Virus record (IMG/VR): IMGVR_UViG_3300047548_001368
Coordinates: 1 to 28,042 of that record
Length of the DNA stretch: 28,042 nt
Direction: 5' to 3' (one strand)
From: a virus
Position numbers and translations under genes: made by a program. The stretch's first letter is position 1; every line of letters begins with the position of its first letter. Below are positions 13,150 through 19,516 of this stretch, in pieces. The notes under the pieces were generated by a model. It ran no database searches and had not been told where the DNA came from. It worked only from the letters and a program-made list of their open reading frames with translations.

Positions 13150-13206
13150 GTATACTTTTTTAGTACTACTTTTTTGGTTGACCCAAAATCGCCAATTTGC
13201 TATAAT
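13150..13206 (+). promoter_or_regulatory. GTATAC/AGTACTAC motif plus strong sigma70 promoter
   Basis: GTATAC (13150-13155) and AGTACTAC (13162-13169) followed by TTTTTTGG, -35 TTGACC (13178-13183), a 17-bp spacer and TATAAT (13201-13206). From the T-run to the -10 it is nearly identical to the promoter at 4324. Confidence 0.9.
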
Positions 13207-13237
13207 ATACACATAGAGCAGCAAAAAGGAGCACTTG

Positions 13238-13525
13238 ATGGAATACGCAATCGGTTACATCGCAATCGCTTTCATCATCCAAGCAATCGCCGCAATCCGC
13301 GCACCCCACAATGACGCACAGACTGTATTTGTTGCCAGCTGGTTCTGGATTGTGATTCTGCCCTTGGTTGCCGGTTCGTTTGCCCTGGACGCTGTTGGTT
13401 GGAAATTTGACATGATGCGTAGTCCCAAGTGGGTTGGCTTCCGCCGGAGTCCTAACCCCCAAATCACTGGCTATGCTGTGAGCCTGCTGAAGTTCGAGTT
13501 CCAACTATTCAAAGTGAAAGCCTAA
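13238..13525 (+). CDS. Small membrane protein
   Basis: A 95-residue protein with two hydrophobic segments, about residues 4-21 and 30-49, and a polar C-terminal half. The N terminus MEYAIGYIAIAFIIQAIAAI is a plain transmembrane helix. ATG 13238 follows AAAGGAG (13225-13231). First gene of the operon from the promoter at 13178. Probably inserted in the host inner membrane; function unknown. Confidence 0.8.
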   Translation: MEYAIGYIAIAFIIQAIAAIRAPHNDAQTVFVASWFWIVILPLVAGSFALDAVGWKFDMMRSPKWVGFRRSPNPQITGYAVSLLKFEFQLFKVKA

Positions 13526-13526
13526 C

Positions 13527-13670
13527 ATGTCAGTCTACATTGTCATCCGCAACGATAAAATTGATTCTGTGTTTCTAACCCAAGAACAGGCTCAGGCACA
13601 CATAGACAGCATCAAAGGTTGGAATCTTTGGAAGATCATTGAAAAAGACATCGAAGGAACATTGGTATGA
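13527..13670 (+). CDS. Small protein of unknown function (47 aa)
   Basis: A 47-residue protein starting one base after the membrane-protein stop. It reads MSVYIVIRNDKIDSVFLTQ then EQAQAHIDSIKGWNLWKI, a strand-strand-helix-strand pattern typical of short phage proteins. Its stop overlaps the next start as ATGA. It is too short for default gene finding but is supported by position and even codon use. Confidence 0.72.
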   Translation: MSVYIVIRNDKIDSVFLTQEQAQAHIDSIKGWNLWKIIEKDIEGTLV

Positions 13671-13957
13671 ACATCCAAACTGTAGCAGAAAATCTGCGTA
13701 ACACAATCGCCGGCAAGGAAGAATTGCTGAAACATATTCGTGCTAAAATGTTGTACGAAGATGTGACTGGCAATGTCATGGCTAACCGAGCAACACATGA
13801 CTTCCTTGAAATCAACATTGGCGAACTCAAGCGTATCCTACAGGATGTAGAGAAGTGTTGCGAAAAAACCACATACGATAGTTGGAAAGAGAATCCAGAT
13901 CGCATGGGCGGGCAGTTCACTGACGAAGAAATCAGCCGCGCCAACGAGTGGCGTTGA
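13667..13957 (+). CDS. Small acidic helical protein
   Basis: A 96-residue mostly helical protein beginning at an ATGA overlap with the 47-residue gene. It contains a CC pair (EKCCEKTTYDSW) and acidic C-terminal part. No family recognised. Its TGA stop (13955-13957) lies within the -35 box of the next promoter. Confidence 0.75.
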   Translation: MNIQTVAENLRNTIAGKEELLKHIRAKMLYEDVTGNVMANRATHDFLEINIGELKRILQDVEKCCEKTTYDSWKENPDRMGGQFTDEEISRANEWR

Positions 13958-13982
13958 CCAATAATTCACCCCGTGTTATAAT
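13954..13982 (+). promoter_or_regulatory. sigma70 promoter of the VWA gene, overlapping a stop codon
   Basis: TTGACC (13954-13959), a 17-bp spacer and TATAAT (13977-13982), preceded by the coding sequence of the upstream gene, whose TGA stop is part of the -35. Confidence 0.88.
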
Positions 13983-14008
13983 ATACACATATTCACACAA
14001 GGACTCAC

Positions 14009-15313
14009 ATGCACTACTTCAACTCTGACGTTCTTCATGCTCGTGCTGGCACCACTGCCAACAAAGACGACAAAGAAAAATTTGCCAATCTCATTGGTCC
14101 CATGGACCCCAAGCTGGACCGTGAAGTCCGCGAAAAACTGATCACTGCCCGTGTGGGTCTCCTGCTTCGTGCCAGCTTCTTTGGCAACTTGGCTACCCGA
14201 CTCAAGCTGGTCAACGCCGACGAATGGTGCGGTACTGCTGCCACAGACGGCCGCCACTTCTACTACAACAGTCGCTTCGTGAACATGCTCCGTCCCAAAG
14301 AGATCGAGTTCCTGTTTGGCCACGAAGTGCTTCACTGTGTGTATGACCACTTTGGTCGCCGCGGCGATCGCGATCCCAAGATTTGGAACATTGCCAACGA
14401 TTTCTGCGTCAACGCAGACTTGGTTGAACACCGTGTTGGCGAGAAGATCACCACAGTGCCTTGCCTTTTTGATCCCAAGTACAAAGGCATGAGTTCCGAA
14501 GAAGTCTACGATGACTTGATGAAGAACGCACAAAAGATCAGTATCGACGACCTCATCAATCAAATGATTGACGAGCACTTGGACGGCGAAGGCGACGGCG
14601 ATGGCGAAGGTGAAGACGGCGAAGGCAAAGGTCGTCCCAAGCTCAGCGAAGCTGAAAAGCAGGCCATCCGCGACGAGATCAAGGAAGCCATGCTGGCTGC
14701 GGCTGCTACTGTGGACGGTGCTGGCAACTTGCCCGCTGGTGTCAAGCGACTGATTCAAGAGCTCACCGAGCCCAAGATGAACTGGCGCGAACTGCTTCGC
14801 ATGCAACTGGAGTCTACTATCAAGTCGGACTACACCTGGATGCGTACTGGTCGCAAAGGCTGGCACATGGACGCTATCATGCCTGGCATGAAGCTGGATC
14901 CCATGATTGACATTGCTGTGGCCATTGACACTTCGGGTTCAATCGGCGAAGCCATGCTCAAGGACTTCCTCAGCGAAATCCAAGGCATCATGGACTCGTT
15001 CCCTGCTTACCGCATTCATGTGTTCTGCTTCGACACTGAGGTTCACAATCCTGCTCAGTACGATTCTGACAACCTGGATTCCATCACTGAGTACGAACCC
15101 GGTGGCGGCGGCGGCACTGACTTCACTGCTATCTACGACTACTTGAAGCGTGAAGAAATTGAACCCAAGCGTATGGTTGTGTTCACAGACGGCTACCCGT
15201 TTGGTTCGTGGGGCGATGAGAACTACACCGACACTGTGTGGATCTTGCATGGTACCACTACCATTGTTCCGCCCTGGGGCCAATACGCCTACTACGAAGA
15301 AAGCAAGGAATGA
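14009..15313 (+). CDS. DUF2201/VWA protein, partner of the AAA+ ATPase
   Basis: A 434-residue protein with an N-terminal metallopeptidase-like domain containing GHEVLHCVYDH (104-114, HExxH at 105-109), an acidic Gly/Asp/Glu linker (about 189-208) and a C-terminal von Willebrand A-like domain. MIDAS elements are visible: DTSGS (307-311), TD (370-371) and TDG (393-395). This is the DUF2201 architecture, usually encoded with a MoxR ATPase, here at 9056. The acidic linker before a VWA domain also recalls CobT, partner of CobS. Whether HExxH is proteolytic is uncertain. ATG 14009 follows AAGGA. It heads an operon of small proteins. Confidence 0.9.
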   Translation: MHYFNSDVLHARAGTTANKDDKEKFANLIGPMDPKLDREVREKLITARVGLLLRASFFGNLATRLKLVNADEWCGTAATDGRHFYYNSRFVNMLRPKEIEFLFGHEVLHCVYDHFGRRGDRDPKIWNIANDFCVNADLVEHRVGEKITTVPCLFDPKYKGMSSEEVYDDLMKNAQKISIDDLINQMIDEHLDGEGDGDGEGEDGEGKGRPKLSEAEKQAIRDEIKEAMLAAAATVDGAGNLPAGVKRLIQELTEPKMNWRELLRMQLESTIKSDYTWMRTGRKGWHMDAIMPGMKLDPMIDIAVAIDTSGSIGEAMLKDFLSEIQGIMDSFPAYRIHVFCFDTEVHNPAQYDSDNLDSITEYEPGGGGGTDFTAIYDYLKREEIEPKRMVVFTDGYPFGSWGDENYTDTVWILHGTTTIVPPWGQYAYYEESKE

Positions 15314-15441
15314 AAACAGCATTGGCTGTATTTGGTGGGTTTGTATTGTGCCTGGCGATACTAGGTTCATTGAACATTGGCAACTTTGTGCTAATGTATA
15401 GCCCAGACAAAATTTCTTGCACCAAAGGAGTCGAAGAATGA
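15310..15441 (+). CDS. Small single-pass membrane protein (43 aa)
   Basis: A 43-residue protein starting inside the VWA stop (ATGA), with AAGGA upstream. A hydrophobic segment covers residues about 3-29, followed by a short polar tail with one Cys. Probably an inner-membrane peptide. Coupled to the next gene by another ATGA overlap. Confidence 0.7.
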   Translation: MKTALAVFGGFVLCLAILGSLNIGNFVLMYSPDKISCTKGVEE

Positions 15442-15623
15442 TTGAACTGCGTTGGTTGGTGCCTGTAGAAGGCGAAAAGAAACTACAGTATCGTCAACAA
15501 GTTGATGTCACTGTGCGAGCAGGTATGTGGGATCGTGAATCTACTTCGGCCACTGCCAACATGCAGTGGTCCAGTTGGCGAGATGTTCCTGTTGTTGCTG
15601 AACGTGATCCTAGTTATCCTTGA
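15438..15623 (+). CDS. Small soluble protein
   Basis: A 61-residue protein starting at ATGA with AAAGGAG 8 bases upstream. It reads as beta-rich (IELRWLVPV, KKLQYRQQVDVTV) and ends WSSWRDVPVVAERDPSYP, a W-x-x-V-P-V-V pattern I associate with short phage proteins that report on nothing known. Function unknown. Confidence 0.72.
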   Translation: MIELRWLVPVEGEKKLQYRQQVDVTVRAGMWDRESTSATANMQWSSWRDVPVVAERDPSYP

Positions 15624-15632
15624 GGAAAGAAC

Positions 15633-15791
15633 ATGGAAATCAAATGGGTTATGATTGGTATTGCTGTAATGTTTGGCGGTATGTTTGCTGCCATGGGCGT
15701 AGAGAAATACAGTGAATCACAATGTCGCATCGAGGCTATCAAGGCCGGCGTCGAAGCAGACAAAATCAAAACGGCCTGTGGGATTCGATAA
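15633..15791 (+). CDS. Small membrane-anchored protein (52 aa)
   Basis: A 52-residue protein after GAGGAAAG. Residues 5-22 (WVMIGIAVMFGGMFAAMG) form a transmembrane helix; the tail has two Cys (SQCRIEAIKAG ... ACGIR), possibly disulphide-bonded in the periplasm. Similar short proteins occur in T4-like environmental phages. Function unknown. Confidence 0.72.
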   Translation: MEIKWVMIGIAVMFGGMFAAMGVEKYSESQCRIEAIKAGVEADKIKTACGIR

Positions 15792-15792
15792 C

Positions 15793-15969
15793 ATGTCGAG
15801 AATGATTTTGATTTGGCTGGTTCTCAGTGTTGCCATTGGTTTTGGCATCAGTGCCTGGCGCAGCCTAGCTGGCAAAGAGCAATGGCAGTTGACGAAATAT
15901 ATTGCCTATGCTACAATGTGTTCACTGTTAGCAGTTGTCGTGTTAGCAGGACTGGTAGTTTTCTTCTAA
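15793..15969 (+). CDS. Small two-helix membrane protein (58 aa)
   Basis: A 58-residue protein starting one base after the previous stop. Two hydrophobic helices, about residues 4-22 and 36-58, are joined by a short loop (RSLAGKEQWQLTK), a hairpin membrane topology like small holin-type or envelope peptides, though nothing identifies it as a holin. Function unknown. Confidence 0.7.
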   Translation: MSRMILIWLVLSVAIGFGISAWRSLAGKEQWQLTKYIAYATMCSLLAVVVLAGLVVFF

Positions 15970-15978
15970 GGACTAACA

Positions 15979-16065
15979 ATGTTTCCTGACTTTCTTTTGA
16001 GACCTTTGTATTTTGTACTTGGTTTCGTTCTGTGTTTCTTTCTTTTTTCTACTGGAGTTCTTTAA
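15979..16065 (+). CDS. Very small membrane peptide (28 aa)
   Basis: A 28-residue open frame, MFPDFLLRPLYFVLGFVLCF then FLFSTGVL, almost wholly hydrophobic, starting six bases after an AAGGAC ribosome-binding site. Its last codons contain the GGAG used by the lipoprotein gene that starts two bases after its stop. It could be a membrane peptide or a leader that couples translation; short length keeps confidence low. Confidence 0.5.
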   Translation: MFPDFLLRPLYFVLGFVLCFFLFSTGVL

Positions 16066-16066
16066 T

Positions 16067-16864
16067 ATGAAACGTTTTGGTTTTATGGCTGCTGTTTTGG
16101 GCCTGGCTGTTTTGGCCACTGGTTGTACCCGTATCGAAACTGGTGAAGTTGGTGTGCGAGTTGGTTTTGACAAACAAGTCAAGCCCGGCGAACTTGAGCC
16201 TGGTAGTTTCAATCAGGTGTTGATCGGCGATGTGCTGACTTTCCCTTACAAGGACGTCAACGTGGTTCTGGAGAATATGACTCCTGTTGCCAAAGACAAC
16301 AGTACCATGAAAGACCTTGATGCTGTGGTTGTTTACAACATCAACAAGAATCAAGCCGCAGAACTGTATAGTTCTAAGAACCGTAGCTTCCACGCTGACT
16401 TTAAAGGCGATGTGTACCTGATGTACAACTACGTGGTTCAAAATGCTCGTAATGCTATCTACAAGGCTGCTCGTAAGTACGAAGCATTGGACATGGCGGA
16501 CAATCGAGACAACATGGAAAACTTCATCAAGGAAGAAATGACTAAGAATCTTGCTGAAGAAAAGCTGGACGGTAGTATTACTATTACACAGGTCATGATT
16601 CGTAATGTAACTCCTGCTGATAGTGTTGTTCAGAGTGCCAACGAACTGGTTCGTAGCAAGAACGAACTCAAGCAGAAAGAAATTGAAGTCAAGACTGCTG
16701 AAGCAGAAGCACGTCGAATGGCAGCACTGGCCAACAACAGTTCCAGTTCCATTGCGTTCATGAATGCCCAAGCTGCTCTTAACATCTCAGAAGGTATCAA
16801 GAACGGCAAGGTGCAGACTATTGTTGTACCCAGCAACATGACCAGCTTGATGCTGCCCAAATAA
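16067..16864 (+). CDS. SPFH/band-7 (prohibitin-like) lipoprotein
   Basis: A 265-residue protein. Residues 1-18 end in the lipobox LATGC, predicting a diacylated Cys at position 18. The body matches the SPFH/prohibitin fold: TGEVGVRVGFDKQVKPGELE at the start, DLDAVVVYNIN in the centre and a long Glu/Ala/Lys helical region (about 185-225) typical of the oligomerising flotillin coil. ATG 16067 follows GGAG; an upstream in-frame ATG lies in the small membrane peptide. SPFH proteins build ring scaffolds at membranes and guard FtsH-type proteases; a phage lipoprotein version could protect or remodel the infected cell envelope. It is surrounded by small membrane proteins. Confidence 0.88.
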   Translation: MKRFGFMAAVLGLAVLATGCTRIETGEVGVRVGFDKQVKPGELEPGSFNQVLIGDVLTFPYKDVNVVLENMTPVAKDNSTMKDLDAVVVYNINKNQAAELYSSKNRSFHADFKGDVYLMYNYVVQNARNAIYKAARKYEALDMADNRDNMENFIKEEMTKNLAEEKLDGSITITQVMIRNVTPADSVVQSANELVRSKNELKQKEIEVKTAEAEARRMAALANNSSSSIAFMNAQAALNISEGIKNGKVQTIVVPSNMTSLMLPK

Positions 16865-16875
16865 AGGAAACAATC

Positions 16876-17106
16876 ATGCCCACAGTTTACACTGAAGTTG
16901 AAGTAGACGTAGATCTTGACAGCTTTGACGACGATGATCTTATTGAAGAAATCGAGCGTCGTGGGCTTGACCTCAACACCAAATACATCAGCGGTGACGA
17001 AATGCGTGAGCTGTTGACTCGGGTCTGGCAGAATCGCAGAGAAGGCAAGGACTATCAACGCGACTTAGATCAACTGATTTGGTATGGTATCGGAAAGATT
17101 GTATGA
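16876..17106 (+). CDS. Small acidic protein
   Basis: A 76-residue strongly acidic protein (TEVEVDVDLDSFDDDDLIEE), preceded by AAAGGAAAC. The N-terminal pattern VDVDLDDFDxxDLIEELE is shared by short proteins in many phages and bacteria, without known function. Its stop overlaps the next start as ATGA. Confidence 0.78.
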   Translation: MPTVYTEVEVDVDLDSFDDDDLIEEIERRGLDLNTKYISGDEMRELLTRVWQNRREGKDYQRDLDQLIWYGIGKIV

Positions 17107-17252
17107 GCTGGGAAGATATTAGAGACGCGGCTAGCTATTTTATCTACGGTGCTGTGTTAGGATACTTCTGGCATCCTATTTGGGCAATTATCAAGAAAAT
17201 TGTACATGAAGCAAAGGTGGCAAAAAATGAGTGGCGAAAACCCAACCCGTGA
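17103..17252 (+). CDS. Small membrane-associated protein (49 aa)
   Basis: A 49-residue protein starting at ATGA. Residues 10-33 (AASYFIYGAVLGYFWHPIWA) form an aromatic hydrophobic helix, followed by a basic amphipathic tail. Overlaps the next gene by 26 bases. Function unknown. Confidence 0.65.
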   Translation: MSWEDIRDAASYFIYGAVLGYFWHPIWAIIKKIVHEAKVAKNEWRKPNP

Positions 17253-17424
17253 TCGATTTGATCTCGAACAAGAAATCCTCGAGTGCTGGCGAGTCACCGA
17301 GGATATCAAGCTTTTTACAGAGCAAGGTGCTGACATCACTGTGTTGAGTCAGTACTACGAACAAAAGTTTCAAAGACTCTGGAATACGTTTGAACAACTA
17401 ACAACTGAAAGAAAAATTACATGA
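17227..17424 (+). CDS. Small helical protein (65 aa)
   Basis: A 65-residue polar, helical protein with AAGGTGG (17213-17219) upstream of ATG 17227. It is acidic in the first half and lacks membrane segments. Overlaps both neighbours (26 bases and ATGA). No family recognised. Confidence 0.7.
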   Translation: MSGENPTRDRFDLEQEILECWRVTEDIKLFTEQGADITVLSQYYEQKFQRLWNTFEQLTTERKIT

Positions 17425-17597
17425 GCAAGTTTCGTGAATGGTACGTTCAGCACCAAGATGCTATTACTTGGTTCCTTGTTGGCTTGCTGACATCGGGCAT
17501 GATAGAACAGTTGGCCAAGGCTAACTATGGCCTAGCTGTACTGTCAGCAGTGCTGATCTGGGCCAACTACAAAATGCTTGATTACAAGATAAAGTAA
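17421..17597 (+). CDS. Small two-helix membrane protein (58 aa)
   Basis: A 58-residue protein starting at ATGA. Hydrophobic segments lie at about residues 15-28 (ITWFLVGLLTSGMI) and 37-49 (GLAVLSAVLIWAN), giving a membrane hairpin. Its stop overlaps the next start as TAATG. Function unknown. Confidence 0.7.
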   Translation: MSKFREWYVQHQDAITWFLVGLLTSGMIEQLAKANYGLAVLSAVLIWANYKMLDYKIK

Positions 17598-17836
17598 TGG
17601 GCAACCAAACTGATTACTTCAACCGGATTGGCTACAGGCCCACTTACGAAATCGGCGACCGCGTGATTGGCAAATGGAACAAGATTCCATTTGTAGGTAC
17701 CGTAGGCAACGACACAGTGATCAGTGAGCTGGAAGGGCCGCGCATTAGCGTACACTTGGACCTTCCTATCAAATACAAAGATCAAATACGCACAGTGATC
17801 TTTGTGCAACACCGAGATGTAAAGCCATATCGATGA
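17597..17836 (+). CDS. Small beta-rich (SH3/KOW-like) protein
   Basis: A 79-residue protein beginning at TAATG overlap. The pattern YEIGDRVIGKWNKIPFVGTV ... ISVHLDLPI ... VIFVQHRDVKP has the alternating strands of a small barrel such as SH3 or KOW. It recurs in T4-like environmental phages without known role. Overlaps next gene as ATGA. Confidence 0.75.
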   Translation: MGNQTDYFNRIGYRPTYEIGDRVIGKWNKIPFVGTVGNDTVISELEGPRISVHLDLPIKYKDQIRTVIFVQHRDVKPYR

Positions 17837-18069
17837 ACAACGAACGTGATCAAGTAATCCTAGAGATGTGCGTTTCATATCGCCCGGATTACCATGTTGT
17901 CAAACTGCCCACTGACCCTCCTTGGCTAGTGGGCATGACTGATTTTGAGCGTGAAGGATTGTGGCGCACCATGGCTGACATCTACGATAATCAAATAAAA
18001 CCAAAAACAAACAATGAAAAAACAACTACTAGAAAACGTAAAAACAGACACCAGCGGAAAGTGGGTTAG
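17833..18069 (+). CDS. Small protein with basic tail
   Basis: A 78-residue protein. The first 58 residues are ordered-looking (VVKLPTDPPWLVGMTDFERE, then LWRTMADIYDNQ) and the last 20 are Lys/Arg/Thr-rich (RKRKNRHQRKVG), a tail that could contact nucleic acid. The tail is encoded in the 56-base overlap with the next gene, so it may be an extension that arose by stop loss. Confidence 0.68.
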   Translation: MNNERDQVILEMCVSYRPDYHVVKLPTDPPWLVGMTDFEREGLWRTMADIYDNQIKPKTNNEKTTTRKRKNRHQRKVG

Positions 18070-18235
18070 CATCGAGAACGTCGAAGCTCTGGTCGAATCT
18101 GTGGTAGCAGAAGCTATTTCGGCTGTGGAAGGCACTGGCAAGCAATGTGCATACACCACTCATGATTTGATTGCTGTAAACTGCACCATTGATCAATGTG
18201 TGCAATCACTAAAAACTCATTTTGGGTCGGCATAA
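18014..18235 (+). CDS. Small acidic protein overlapping its neighbour
   Basis: A 73-residue protein (WVSIENVEALVESVVAEA, then two Cys in TIDQCVQSL). No ribosome-binding site is seen before ATG 18014, which sits 56 bases inside the upstream gene; coupling is likely. Sequence quality looks coding. Function unknown. Last gene of the long operon; AT-rich late-like sequence follows. Confidence 0.68.
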   Translation: MKKQLLENVKTDTSGKWVSIENVEALVESVVAEAISAVEGTGKQCAYTTHDLIAVNCTIDQCVQSLKTHFGSA

Positions 18236-18259
18236 AAATACAGCGCAGATATATTCATC

Positions 18260-18266
18260 TTAAATA
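18260..18266 (+). promoter_or_regulatory. Late-like TTAAATA box five bases before an ATG
   Basis: TTAAATA followed by TTTGC and ATG (18272). The same TAAATATTTG-N-ATG arrangement occurs at 23513-23526. If used like a T4 late promoter, transcription would begin at about the start codon. No Shine-Dalgarno precedes the gene. Confidence 0.4.
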
Positions 18267-18271
18267 TTTGC

Positions 18272-18475
18272 ATGGAAAACGCTCAACTTACCCTTACCGA
18301 CATTGTATCAGTAAAGAATCTCATTGAAGCCGCAAGCACTAGAGGTGCATTCAAGGCTCATGAATTAAAGTCTGTCGGCGAACTGTACGAGAAGATTGCT
18401 CGCTTCATCGAAGTTAGCATGCCTCAAGTACAAGAGCCACAGACCGACCAAGCACAAGGAGAAACAAATGCTTAA
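18272..18475 (+). CDS. Small T4-like conserved-type protein
   Basis: A 67-residue protein: LTLTDIVSVKNLIEAASTRG then FKAHELKSVGELYEKIARF, an HTH-like or helical bundle pattern that I have seen in short proteins of T4-like marine phages; the tail is Gln/Pro-rich. It lacks a Shine-Dalgarno and follows the TTAAATA box at once. It overlaps the next gene by 8 bases. Function unknown. Confidence 0.75.
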   Translation: MENAQLTLTDIVSVKNLIEAASTRGAFKAHELKSVGELYEKIARFIEVSMPQVQEPQTDQAQGETNA

Positions 18476-19223
18476 ACATATTGGACGTCATGGCGATCGC
18501 AAGGTTGCTATCTTGTTTAGAGAAGTACCCGGTGAAGATCACATGTGCCTTGTGATTTATCCCGAAACATTGCCCACTCACATCCATGATTCAATCATGA
18601 AGACTCTAGAGAGTCCAGTGGGCCAGCAGGCCACCAACTTGGCAGATGCTCTGCATCGCAACTTGCTGCCCGATGGTCGTGTGCAATTAGAAGCACTGCA
18701 CCGCGAAGGCATGATCAAGAAGATCCCTACTAACCAAGTTATCGTTACGCCCAACGCTACTAGCTCAGTCAAGCTAGACGAACTCAACCGCATTGTGCGC
18801 GAAATGGAAATGGGCGACGATGCTCGCAAGCGTTTGGAGCAGCTAGACCAAAGCAAAGGCTTGGTTGATCCTGCTGTGAAGCGTGAACAGGAACGTGAAT
18901 TCAAGCGCCAGCGTCTGGAGCAAGAAGCAGCTCAACGTGCTCGTGGCGAAATGCCGCAGCCAGTGACTGCCGACGGTGCATTGGATGACAAAAACTTGGC
19001 AACCACTATGTTGAATCAAGCCAAGAAAATGGAAGTTGAAGCCAAAGGTCTTATCGCGGAAGCAGCCCGCATGAAGAAAGAAGCTCAACGTATGTACCCA
19101 GGTGTTAATCTTGACGGCTTTACTGAGCCAGCACCTGTTGCCACTCCAGCTGCTACTGAACCCGTGAAACGCAGCCGTGGTCGCCCTAAAACAAAGGCAG
19201 TGACTCCGGATGCAGTTCAATGA
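18468..19223 (+). CDS. Conserved T4-like phage protein of unknown function
   Basis: A 251-residue protein. The N-terminal half (HIGRHGDRKVAILFREVPGE, then LPTHIHDSIMKTLESPVGQ and a VIVTPNATSSVKLDELNRI block) looks conserved among T4-like marine phages as I recall; the second half is a charged coiled coil (about 105-210) and the end is Pro/Ala/Arg-rich with KRSRGRPKTK, an AT-hook-like basic motif. ATG 18468 follows AAGGAG (18456-18461). Overlaps the next gene by 14 bases. Possibly nucleoprotein or assembly related; not assigned. Confidence 0.72.
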   Translation: MLKHIGRHGDRKVAILFREVPGEDHMCLVIYPETLPTHIHDSIMKTLESPVGQQATNLADALHRNLLPDGRVQLEALHREGMIKKIPTNQVIVTPNATSSVKLDELNRIVREMEMGDDARKRLEQLDQSKGLVDPAVKREQEREFKRQRLEQEAAQRARGEMPQPVTADGALDDKNLATTMLNQAKKMEVEAKGLIAEAARMKKEAQRMYPGVNLDGFTEPAPVATPAATEPVKRSRGRPKTKAVTPDAVQ

Positions 19224-19512
19224 AGAAGCTCTGAGCAAGTGGGAAAAACTGCTGAGCGAAGTTAACAAGACAGAAGTACCACTTGAATGCATTAAAAAAG
19301 TTATTGTGAAGCTGTCGGGTAAACGACAGCACACAATCAACTTACATACGCTACGAAAGCAAGGTCTAGACATTGAAGAAATCGAAGTTATCTTGACCAG
19401 GAAACTGGCCGAGCTCGGAGATGATATTCGTGACCTAGACTTTGTGGTTGATATCGTAGCTGTAGCAGAAATTGTTCAACCCGAAACCGATAAACTACTC
19501 AACGGACTATAA
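19210..19512 (+). CDS. Conserved small T4-like protein
   Basis: A 100-residue protein: WEKLLSEVNKTEVPLECIKK, then INLHTLRKQGLDIEEIEVIL and a C-terminal VVDIVAVAEIVQPETDKLL. Charged alpha-helical profile with no Cys-metal or membrane motif. It overlaps the 251-residue gene and its stop TAA is within the TATAAATA box at 19508. Its consistent pairing with the upstream gene suggests shared function, unknown. Confidence 0.72.
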   Translation: MQFNEEALSKWEKLLSEVNKTEVPLECIKKVIVKLSGKRQHTINLHTLRKQGLDIEEIEVILTRKLAELGDDIRDLDFVVDIVAVAEIVQPETDKLLNGL

Positions 19513-19515
19513 ATA
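19508..19515 (+). promoter_or_regulatory. TATAAATA box at the thyX start
   Basis: An exact T4 late consensus, but only one base before the ATG of thyX, so a transcript from it would start inside the gene. It may be coincidental or serve an unrecognised start. Confidence 0.25.
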
Positions 19516-19516
19516 T

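Noticed and set aside
13976-14866. Long open frame (296 codons) on the minus strand opposite the VWA gene
   Set aside because: The plus strand encodes clear HExxH and MIDAS motifs in this stretch, and the minus frame has a biased composition typical of an antisense shadow of codon-biased coding sequence.
19508-19515. TATAAATA as the late promoter of thyX
   Set aside because: The start codon is one base downstream, so a T4-type start point would lie inside the gene; thyX is usually early, and the upstream operon can supply its transcript.
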